Source: Bacteroidales bacterium UBA2939 (lineage in GTDB: Bacteria; Bacteroidota; Bacteroidia; Bacteroidales; P3). Taken from it: 64,000 bases of DNA. The DNA lies in NCBI GenBank assembly GCA_002349055.1, contig DECD01000024.1, forward strand, positions 7,118 to 71,117, written 5' to 3'. Shown piece by piece: positions 22,101 to 34,100 of the stretch (position 1 is its first letter; every line of letters starts with the position of its first letter). The position numbers and the translations under genes were made by a program. Below the pieces are notes generated by a model, which was not told the DNA's origin, did not search any database, and saw nothing but the letters and a program-made list of their open reading frames with translations.

Positions 22101-25100
22101 AGACGGAGCCGTTGATGAGCGGGTTGGGGGTGACGGAGTCGGTAATGGTGCCGGAGGTGCCGATGGTGACGAAGGTTGCGTTGGTGTAGGCGATGGAGTC
22201 GTAGATGGAGCCCGGAGCGCCAATCTCGCCTCGCGAGGCACCGAAGACCATGCCGTTGTTGTGGCCCGAGGTGCCGATGGTGCCACCGGTGACGGTGACG
22301 TGGCAGTTGCCTGAAGACACGTCGCTGCCGGCATGATTAGTCGGGCAGCTGAACACACTGGAGAGGGAGGCGGTGAGGGGGAAGACATCACCCTTTTCGA
22401 GGATGATAGAGCCGCTGGTATAGTCGTGGGAAGCAATCCAATAGTCGCCGACAGAGGCATTGGCGCCGCCGCCGTAGACATGGTGGAGAATCTGCACATC
22501 GGAGGCCGAAGCCGCGTTGATAAGGACGTTGGTATTGCCGTAGACGAGGCCCGAGCGTACGGAGAGGGAGTCGGTGACGGCGAGGGAGTCGGCGAAGGAG
22601 CGTGGTGTATTGTAGTACGTTCTAATGACAGAGCGGTCGTTGCGGCGGTAGGCGATGTCTGTGTGGCCGGTGCCGCTAGCTCGCTGGGCGTTGGTGATAT
22701 ATTTACCGTCGCGGGTGAGGTAGGCTTCGTAGCGGTCCTCACCGCAGCCGCCGCCGAAGACATTGCCCTCGAGGGAGCCGTAGTTCCGGTCGCCGGCGGT
22801 GCCTATCTTGCCCTTGGTGATGCGGACGTCGGTGGAGTTGTTGACGTGGCCGTTGTAGCCGCCGCCGTAGACGTTGCCGGTGATGTAGTTGGTGGACGAA
22901 GGAGCATCGGTGTAGTTAATTCGGACGACAGCGTTGGTGACACAGGTGGCGGAGTCCCAGCAGTTGCCGTACATAATGCCGACACCCGCGCGACCGCGGC
23001 CGGCGCCGAAGACATTGCCATAGAGGTTCTGCGAGGAGTCGGTGGCATCAATGACGATGCCGATGAGGCCGCCGGTAACGTCGACCCAAGAGCGGCCTTC
23101 AGGGCTGGTGAGGGTGGGGGTGGTGTTCACATAGCCCACCCCGGTCTGACGACCGACGGAGGCCAGAGAGCCGCCGCCGAAGACGTTGTGGTGGACGTGG
23201 CCACCGGAGATGACGACATGGGTGGCGTTCTTAACCCATCCCGTGGTGAGGTTGGGCAAATTGTTTTGGTCGAGGTCGACACCACGGCCGCCGCCGTAGA
23301 CGTTACCCACGTAGTCGTTAATCCAGCGGTTATCGTCCTTGCGTTTACCGTTACCAATCTCGCAGGAGCCGGAGATGGTGACGAGAGTGGAGTCGAGGAC
23401 ACGGCCGTTCTCGCCGCCGCCGAAGACGCATCCGCGCACCTGGGCACTGCCGTCCACGGTGACGTTAGTAATGTTGACGAAGGCCATGGTATTGTAGAAG
23501 CCATCGCTCCTTGCCACACCACGTGCGCCACCGAAGACACGACCGTTGTTGCGGCCATTGGTGCCGATGCGGGTGTTGGTGCCGGAGATATTGACGAAGG
23601 TCTTTCCGGTACCCGCGACAGCAATCATATTGGCGATTTCGGGGCCATTGGTATAGTCGCCCACGGAGGCCATGGAGCCGCCGCCGTAGACGGAGTGATA
23701 GACGATGCCGCCAGAGATTTCGACCTTAGCGTTGCCGAAGACACGTCCGGCGAAGCGGCTGAGGCCGTGGTCGACATCATGTTCATCGATGTTATGGTCG
23801 ACACCGCGGCCGCCGGCATAGACATTGCCGAGGAAGGTGTGGTGGCCTGTGGTCATACGGCCCCAGTGGTCGGTGAGGGTGTCAGCTGCGTCGATGCCGG
23901 AGTAGTAGTCGACACCGTTGACGGTGGCGTCGACAGTGGCAGGCAGTGGGACGCCCATGGCGGTATAGGTCTCGGCCGTCTTGCCGCCGATGACGCCGTT
24001 GGTCATCTTGACGTGGGCGTTTTGGGAGACGTGGCCGTTGGAGCCGCCGCCGAAGACAGCCCCGCGGATGTCGGCCACACTTCTAACTCCCTCTATGGTG
24101 GTGTCGCCGATGAAGACGAAGGTGTTGTGGGCGTAGGCCATGTGGTAGTATTCGTCGTCGCTTCCCGTGCCCGCCATACCGCGGCCGGAGCCGAAGACGT
24201 AGCCATCGTTGTGGCCTGTGTTACCGATGCGGCCGCCGAGGATGCGCACATGGGCGAGGCCGGTGCCAGTGACGGGGTCGCCCTTCTTATAGGCGCGGGT
24301 AATGGCAGCGGTAGCAGAGTTCATATCGTCGTCGAAGGAGTAGGTTCCGGAGATGGGGTTGCCCATGATGTCGTGGGCACCACCTACGATGTCGTGGATG
24401 GTGTCGCCGACGGAGGCCAGGGAGCCGCCGCCGAAGACGTCGTGGTGGATGATGCCGCCGGTGACCTCGACATAGGTGTTGCCGAAGACGCGGCCGGCTG
24501 TGAGGCTGTGGTGGTGCTGGGCGTCGGACTCATCGATACCGCGTCCACCGCCGTAGACATTGCCGGTGTAGATGTTGGCACCCACACCTTCGGAGGTTTC
24601 GGCATGCTCGGCAGCGGTGAGTTCGGTGCCGATTTCGCCGTCCTTAATCTTGACGGAGGTATTTCTCCAGACGTGGCCGTTCTCGGCGCCGCCGAAGACG
24701 GAGCCATAGACGCGGGCGGTGCCACCAATGGTGACATTAGCGTCGCCCACATAATTATAATAGGCATAGCTGTAGGTGTAACCTCCAATCGTGGACTTAC
24801 CGGCGTAGCCGTAGCCCGCGCCGTAGACATTGCCGAAGGCATCGTTTTCGGTGGCGTGGTCGTTAGGGTCGGCGCCGATGAAGCCACCCGTGATGGTGAC
24901 GTGGGTGTTGCCGTGGGTCATAGTGTAGCCGCCACCCGGAGCAGGGCCGAAGGTACCCACAGAGGCCAGCTCACCTCCGCCGTAGACATTCTTCTTCACC
25001 GTACCGTCAGTGATGTTGACATAGGTGTCCACCGAGACATTGGCTGCGATGGAGTCGCCGGTGTAGCCCTTGCCGGCGCCGTAGATGTTGCCCTCGATGA

Positions 25101-28100
25101 CGCTGTTGGCGTTCTGCATGTTGACATAGGCGGTGCCGTAGACTTCAGCCAGCTCGCCGCCGCCGTAGACATTACCGGAGGTAGGCGGAAGGCTGTCGTA
25201 GGTGTCGTTATAGTTGCGCACGGTGGAACCCTTTACCCAAGCGGTATGGCCCGCCACGTTGTCGCCGATGTTGACCTGCGGGTTGGAGGTGCAGCGACCC
25301 AAGTCAGCAGCATCGCGCGAACTCGTACCATCCGCCGCATTGATGGTGCTCTTGTCACCCTTGCCGCCGCCGAAGACGTTGCCGGTAATGCCGTTGGGGA
25401 TGTGCTTGACATTGATCACAGGCGAGGTGATGGTGGCGTCGGCAGGCGTGTAGGTGGCAACGTTGGAGCCGCCGTAGAGGTTGGTGAGGTTGAGGGGGCA
25501 CTCAACATTCTCGTCGTCGAGGACGTTGACGGTAATGACGCCGCCGATGTTGCCTTTGGCGTTGCTGCCGCCGAAGGCATTGGCAATGGTGCCGCCATAG
25601 AGGTTGAGGGTGACGTTACCGGAAATGTCGGAAGCCACAGACTGGTCGCCAGCCACGTTCGGGTCGTCGAGCCTGCCGCGCGAGCCGCCGTAGACGTAGT
25701 TGTAGGTGCCACCATAGATGTTAAGGGTGACGTTGCCGGTGATGCTGGCGAGGTTGGCGCCGCCATAGATTTCGTCGAAGTGGTAGTCGCCGCAGGCGAT
25801 GGTTATCTCGCCGCCGGAGCCGGGGGCATGGTTGCCGCCGCCATAGATGACACCGATGAGGTTTTCGCAAGAGGGCCCTGCGTCGGCGCGGTCGTTGTCG
25901 AGGTTGAGGGCAACGGTGCCGATGTTACCTCTGGTGTTGGAGCCACCGAAGACGGTGTCGATGAGGCCGCCGTGGATGTCGGTGCGGGCGGTGCCGCTGA
26001 CGTTGGCTGCCGACGTTTCGCCGTTGCCGCCACCGAAGAGGCGGTGGATGCGGCCGCCGTCGATGATGATGTGGTTGTTCTTGGTGTTTGCCGCGTTGCC
26101 GCCGCCATAGAGGTCGCAAATGGTGTTCTCCTCGCAGTAGTGGACATAGACGTTGGTGGTGCCGTTGGCGGCATAGGGGGTATGAGCGGCCAGGTTGCCA
26201 CCGCCGTAGACCGCCTGGAGGGCGTAGGTCTGGGAGAGGGCGTTGGTGGCCAGCTCTTCATTGTTGGTGATGCCAGTGGGATAGAGGTTGTGTGCGGCGT
26301 CAGCGCCGTGGGCGGTACGATAGATATGTACGGAGGTGTTGCCGTAGGGGGTACCCGCGACGTTGTTGGCGCCAAAGACCATGCCAGTACCGCTGAAGGT
26401 GGCGCCGGTGCCGGTGGGGCCAGCTTCGCCGATATTGACGTTGGTGTTGCCGCGGCTGCCGGTTTGTTCGTAGCCGACGGAGGCCATTTCGCCGCCTCCG
26501 AAGACCTCGCCGAGGAGGGTGCCGCCGGTGACATTGACGAAGGTGTTGCCGTAGACGCGACCAGCGAGGACCGCGGGAGTGGCGTCGGCCTGGGCACGCT
26601 TGCCAGTGGCATAGTCGGTGGTGGCAGCAGTCACTGAGTCGTTGTCGTCCAATGTGTTGTCGAGGCTGCCGTAGCCGCCGCCGTAGACGGAGCCGAAGTA
26701 GTAGGCGTCGCCGCCGGTATGGCCAGAAGTGGTGGTATATGCGGGTACGAGGGTGCCGATGGTGCCGCCGGTGACGTTGACGGTGGTGTTCTGCGAGACA
26801 GAACCCATCTCGCCGCCGCCGTAGACGGAGCTCTTGATGATACCACCGGAGATATTGACGGTGGTCTGCTTGGCACGTCCGAGGGAAGGCCAGCGGGGGT
26901 TGTGGGTGCTGCCGTCCATGGCGACGATACGTCCCATGGAGCCACCGTAGACGTTGCCGCCCTTGGTATGGAGCAGTCGGTTACCAGCGTTGCTCTCCTG
27001 ATAGGAGGTGTTGCGGAGGTCACCGTTGGAGGCCTTCTGGGCATCGGAGGGGTAGGTATACTCGGCGTTGTTGCCGATGGTGCCGCCGGAGATGTTGACG
27101 GTGATGTGGCCGTGGGTGTTACCGCCGGCATTGGGGCGCAGTTGGCCGTAGTTGGGGTCGGAGACTGGCACGAGGTAGGTACCCACGGAGGCCAGACGGC
27201 CGCCGCCATAGACGGAGCCGAGCATGGTGCCGCCGGTGATGTTGACCTCGATGTTGCCACCCACAACACCTGCCGTGAGGGCCTCGCCGGAGAATCCGCG
27301 GCCGCCGCCGAAGATGTTGCCGTCGACGTAGGAGGTGCCGAGGGTACCGATCTTGGTGGCCGAGCCTGCTATGGCTTGGGCGTTGGAGCCCTCGCTGCCG
27401 GAGATGTTGACTGTGGCGTTGCCGAGGACGTGGCCGTCCTCGCCGCCGCCGAAGACGGAGCCGTAGACCCAGCCGCCTGAGACGGTGACGGTGGCATTGC
27501 GCACGTTGGTCCATTCGTTGAAGAAGATACGTGCGTCGCCCTTACCAGCGCCGAAGAGGTAGCAGGTGACGGGGTGTGCCGCAATCTGGTCGAGGGTGCG
27601 GGGCACGCCGAGGGTGCCGCCAGTCATGGTAATCACGGCGTCGCCAAGGACGTCGGTGACCTCGTTACCGCCGTAGGCGGAGGTGAGGATGTGGCCGCCC
27701 TTGATTTCGACGAGGGTATTGCCCTCGACGCGACCGGAGGAGCGGATCCAGATGGCGCTGTCCTTGGTGCCAGTGTGGTCTTTGCCGAGGTAGGGGAAGA
27801 AGCCGGAGCCGCCGCCGAAGACCTGGCCGTAGAAGGTGTGGCCGTCGTGACCCGTTTGGTCGCCGCCATCGGCCGAGACACCTGTGGCATAATAGCCACT
27901 GGTAGCATATTTGTCGTAGACGTTATAGGGGCTGGTGTAGGGCCAGGCGTGGCACTCGAAGAGGCTGGAGCTGGTCTCCCACTGGGAGGCGGTGTAGAGC
28001 GCATCGAGGTCGCGAGCTTCGTCGGTAGCCTGCGAGTTATCCCAACCGGCGCCAATCTGGCAGTTCTCGTCGATGACGACGTGGGTGTTGCCCTTGACGT

Positions 28101-31100
28101 GTCCAGCCTCGGCACCGCCGTAGACGCAGCCCTTGACGAGAGCGGTGCCGTTGATGGTGACGAGGGTGTTGTTGACGTAGTTGAGGTGCGGGATGAGGGG
28201 GTTGCCGGTGTCCGTCGTGGTATCGGCCACGACGCCCTTGCCGCCGCCGAAGACATGGCCGAAGTCGGTGGGCATCTTGAGTGGATGGGGGCCGACCTTA
28301 CCGGCGGAGACGGTGACGGTGGTGAGACCTGTATTGGCAGCGCAGGCTGTGACGGCCTGTGTGGAGGGGTTGCGGGTGTAGCTACCCACGGAGGCCATCT
28401 CGCCGCCGCCGTAGATATTGCCGTTGACGCGGGCATCGGCACCGTTCATGAGCACAATGGGGTTGGAGGTGACGAGACCTGCGTTGACGTTGGTCGCGCT
28501 ACCCTTGCCGCCGCCGTAGATGGATCCGTTGATGGTACCCTTGGTGAAGGTGACCGTGGGCGAGGTGTTGGGATAGAGTGCCGCCGTAGCGGTAGGAGCA
28601 TAGGCAGCCAGGTTGCCACCGCCGTAGACATTGCCCACTTTCATGGTGCAGGGCGAAGAGGAGCCGTTGGGGTCGCTGTCGCCTTGTGCATTGACGGTCA
28701 CCGCGATGGTGCCGAGGATGTTGCCGCTGGTATTGTTGCCACCGAAGACATTGCCGATGGTGCCACCATAGATATTGGTTACGGCGTTGCCGCTGACCAT
28801 AGTGAAGTTGGTTGCCACGCCGATGCCGTTACCACCGCCATAGACGTTGCCGATGCTGTCGCCACCATAGATGGAGACATTGGTTCCGGCGACCGTGGCC
28901 TGGTTGCCACCGCCGTAGACATCGCCGATGCTGACGTTGGAGCAGTTGTGGACCTTGACGGTGGGAGTGCTGCCGTAAGCCGCCTGGTTGCCGCCGCCGA
29001 AGAGGGAACCTATGGCAAAGCCCGAGAACGGCTGGGCGTCGGTGCCATAGACATCGACATTGACCGTCCGCTGCGGAGCACCGTTGACGTTGTTACAGCC
29101 GTAGACAGCACCCGTCACGGTGCCACCGTTGACGGTGACCTGGACAGGGGCGTTGACGTTGGCCGCAATACTGGCATTGCCTAGGCCACCGCCGTAGACG
29201 TTACCCGTGATGGTACCGTTGTTGAGGACGAGCTTGGTGTGGCAGGTGTCGGCGCGACTTGCGGTATTGACCGCTGCCAGGGCGCCGCCGCCGTAGACAT
29301 CGCCAGTGATGGAGGGGCCTGCGGAGCCGTCGCCGATGATGACATCAGTACTGTTGGTCACTGCGGCGCGGTTACCGCCACCATAGATAGAACCTGTCTT
29401 AGCGCGTGTACCTTTTTTCTGAACGTTGACAGTGGTTCTGCCTGTCACCTGCGCTTGGTCGCCACCGCCATAGATGGTACCTTCGACGGTGACCTTGCCA
29501 CCGGCTGCGTTACCGATATTCACCACGGGGTTGCCGGTAACGGTGGCACCAGCACCCTGACCACCACCGAAGACATTGCCACCGTTGCCATTCTTCTTGG
29601 TAACGGAACCACTGTTGATAGTCACTACAGGAGTGGCAGGCTTGTTACCCACATGAGCAAGGGTTGTCTTGGGGGTGTAGGCCGCATCGTGGCCACCACC
29701 ATAGATATTGTGTACCACAAGGGGACACTCGGAGTTGACGGAGTCCACAATAATGTTTATTATGCCCTCCACGGTGCCATTGACATCGCAACCACCATAG
29801 ACATTGTCGAAAGTGCCGCCTCGCAGGATGATGGTAACATTGCCACCCTGTCCTACAGAGTCAGGAACACCTTCGCCCGTGGGTTTCTTGGCATTAGTGA
29901 AAGCTCTTACATCGGCCGGCGTGGTTGCAGTTCCCTTTGAACCACCGTACACGTTGGTGGCTGTTGCACCTGCCAGAATAAGTGTAATATTTCCATAATA
30001 ATCGTTCTCCTTACTTCCTCCATAAATATTTCTATAGGTACCATAAGCACAGGTCGTTTGCGTAGTCTTACTACCGACAACCACCGTACTCGTCGAGCCA
30101 CAATATAGCTCATCGGCAATTGCAGAGCCACACTTGCTGGGATCCTCACTAATATGAGGTGCGCCTCCCGTAATATTGCCATGCGCATTGGAGCCACCTA
30201 CCACAGAATGTTCCCATTTACCACTGTAAAGGAAGGTAACAGTGCCATTGACATCGGCATCGACACCCGACTCACCATTACCGCCACCCCAACCATAATC
30301 GAAGTGTCCACCGTCGACGGTGAGTACTACGCTGGGAGTAGCAGCGGCATTACCGCCACCGAAAACTCGACGCACAGTGTTGTCACAACCGTAGATACGA
30401 GTAGTAATGGTTTTGCCATTATTAGGGAAGTCAGCCAAGTTACCACCGCCAAAAACTTGATCAATGGCAAATTGGTCGCCAGAGACCACATTCCTAGCCG
30501 TGTGGGCTGTACCATAGATATTTACATTGACGTTGTCCATCGGCGAACCATACATATTATTTCCACCGAAGATGCAACCACCTTTATATCCATAGGTATT
30601 GAACGTAGCATAGCCGTTATAGTCACCTCCGTTGTTCTCTCCAATATTGACAGTGACCACTCCGTTGACCTGAGCTGCATACAAGTTATCTGCATCGCCT
30701 AAACCACCACCGTAGACATCGCCGGTGATGGAACCCGAGAGGACGTTAACCGTGGTGGTATTGCTGTTGTTGGTGTTGACATTACCGAGGGCGCCGCCAC
30801 CATAGAGGTCGCAATAGAGGGTTGCACCGTCGAGGGTGACGCTAACATTGCCACTGACCAATGTGTTTTGACCGTAGCCGCCACCGAAAACGCCTGTTGC
30901 GCGTATGCCATCGGAACCTACAGTACCGTTGACGAGGGAAACAGAGCTGTTGCCCGACACCGTGCCTTTGGCGTTGCATCCGCCATAGACACCTGTAGAG
31001 ATGGTGCCGCCATTGATGGTGATTTCGCTGCTGCCCACATTGGCCGCTTTGTCCTCGGCCACATTGCCCTTACCGCCACCATAAACATTGGCGATGGTAC

Positions 31101-34100
31101 CGCCGGAGACTGTCACTTCGGTAGCACCGGTATAGGAAGCCAGGTTGCCACCGCCGTAGACATCGGCAAGGGTGCCACCGGTAATGGTGACGCTGACATC
31201 GCCCGAAGGGGCGCCGTTGATATTGTTGCATCCGAAGACATCTCCATCGATGGTGCCATTGTTGACCGTGACGGCCACATCGCCTGCCACATTGGCTGCA
31301 TGGGAACCGTCGCCGAGACCGCCACCGTAGACGTTGCCATTCACGGTGCCGTCGTCGATGGTGACGGTGGAGCCTGCTGCAGCGCCGGTGAGGCTAGCCA
31401 GGGCGCCGCCGCCGTAGACATCGACGCCTATCTGGCTGTGGCTGTTCTGCACCAGGACAGTGGTAGCTCCCACGACATTGGCCTCGCGGCCACCGCCATA
31501 GACGCTACCGGTAATCTTGGCATAATGGCCAGAGACCTCGTCGCCGATGATGACGACGGGGTTGGCCGTGACGACAGCCGTGGAACCGAGGCCGCCGCCA
31601 TAGACGCTGCCAAGGATGCTGTTGCTGCTCTTGATATGCTGGACATTCACCAGGGGCGAGGCCGAAGAGGCGCTGCTGGGAGTGTATTCGGCTTGGTTGC
31701 CACCACCGTAGAGGTTGGTGAGAGCCAAAGAGCAGGTGCCTTCCTGGTCGAGGACGTTGACGGTGATGATGCCACCGACATTACCCTTGGCGTCGCTGCC
31801 GCCGAAGGCGTCGGTGATGGTGCCGCCGTAGAGGTTGAGGGTCACATCGCCGCTGATGGAGGCGTCGACCGTCTCGTCCACGCCGCCTGTGGCGGGATCG
31901 TCTCTCACGCCCTTGGAGCCAGCATAGACCTCATCGAAGGTGCCACCGTAGACATTGAGAGTGGTACTACCGGTGATGGAGGCCATGTTGCAGCCGCCAT
32001 AAATCTTGCTGATGGTGCTCACGCCGCACTGGATGTCGGTTTCGAGGTTGCCGGCGATGGCGGCGCGGTTGGAGCCGGCGAAGAAGACACCGATGGTCTC
32101 AGAGCAGGAGCTGGTGTGGGTGAGGGTGGTGTTGAGGGGTCCGTTGATGGAGCCGAGGATGTTGGAGCCGCCGAAGAGGGAGTCAATGATACCGGCGTTG
32201 ACGGTGAGGTCGGTACCGCCGGCGCCGATGTCGGCTGCCGCCACCTCGCCGTTACCGCCGCCGAAGATGCGTGCATAGCGGCCACCATCGATGGTGGTAC
32301 GCACGCCGTGTGCCGCTGCAGCGTCGCCGCCACCGAAGAGGTCTTCGATGGTGTTGTCGCAACCATAGACATGGACGATGGCGCGCTTGGTGGAACTCTG
32401 CGAGCCGTTTTCGGGCGCATAGCCGGCCTCGTGGCCGCCGCCGAAGACATTGGCCAGGGCGAAGGTGGGCTCACCGCTGCCATTGTTGGTGGTGTAGGAG
32501 GCCGCATTGGTGGTGTTGTGTGCCGTGGCGTAGATATTGACATTGGCATTGCCGTGCGGCGTGCCCGCGATATTGTTGGAGCCGTAGACGTTGCCGAGGA
32601 TGGTGGCGCTGCCGGTGAGGGTGGCAGGATTGCCGCCGTCGGTGGCACCGATATTGACGGTAGTGTTGCCCTTGTCGGTGGCGCTGGCGTAGCGTTCGTA
32701 GCCCACGGAGGCCATCTCGCCGCCACCGTAGATATCGCCCCGGACGGTGCCAGCGGTGATGTCGATCTGGGTGTTGCCATAGACGCGTCCGGCGAGGACG
32801 TCGGCTGTCCAGGGCAGCTCCACATTGATACGGGCCTCGGTGGAGTCGTTGGCCACAGCGCGGCTGTCGCTGCTGCCGTAGCCGCCGCCGTAGACGGAGC
32901 CGAAGTAGTAGCCGCCGCTACCGATGGTGCCCACCTCGGTACCGATGGTGCCGCCGGTGATGGTGATGGTGGTGTTCTCGGCCACCGAGCCCATCTCACC
33001 GCCGCCATAGACATTACTCTTTATGGTGCCGCCGCTGATGGTCAGCGTGGTTGATTTGGCGCGACCCATGGTAGGCCACAGGGGGTTGACGCTGCTGCCG
33101 TCCATGCCGACGATGCGTCCCATGGAGCCGGCAAAAACGTTGCCGCCCTTGGTGTGGCGCAAACAATTCTTGTGGGTACCATCGGTGAAGAACTCGGTCT
33201 TGGGGATATTGGCCTTGGCCGAAGCCGCGGCCTCGTCGGTAGCATCGGGAGCGATATAGACATATTCGCTGGTGTTGCCGATGGTGCCGCCGGAGATGTT
33301 GACGGTGATGTGGCCGTGGGTGTTGAGACCCTCATCGGGCTGCATCTTGCCGTAGTTGGGGTTGTCGGTTTGGGTGCCGGGAACTTTGGGGGGCACGAGG
33401 TAGGTGCCCACGGAGGCCAGACGGCCGCCGCCGTAGATAGAACCGAGCATGGTGCCGTCGGAGATGTTGACCTCGATGTTGCCCGAGACGACACCTGCCG
33501 TGAGGGCTTCGCCGCTGAATCCGCGGCCGCCGCCGAAGATGTTGCCGTCGACGTAGGAGGTGCCGAGGGTGCCAATCTTGGTGGAGGCGCCGCTGACGTT
33601 CACCACGACATCGCCCGTCACGTGGCCGTCCTCGCCGCCGCCGAAGATGGAGCCGTAGATCCAGCCGCCGGTGATGTTCACCTCGACGCTGGAGATGTTG
33701 GTCCAGGTGTTGAATAAGGTACGCTGGTCGCCCTTACCGGCACCGAAGAGGTAGCAAGTGACGGGGTGGCCGTCGATTTGTGCGAGGGTGCGGGGCACGC
33801 CGAGGGTGCCGCCGCTGAAGTTCACGATGCTGCTACCCTTCACGTCGGTCTGTTCGTTGCCGCCGTAGAGGCTGGTGAGGATATGGCCGCCACTGACATC
33901 GACACGAGTGTTGCCGTAGACAACACCTGCCGACTCGAGCCATTTGCCCGGGGCGTAGGGGAAGTAGCCCGAGCCGCCGCCGAAGACATTGCCATAGAAG
34001 GTGTGGCCGTCGGAGGCCACGCGGCGACCGCCCTTGGTCGAGGAGCCGTCCTCGTATTCTTCCTCATGGCCCGATGCAGTGCTGGCGTACATATCGTAGG

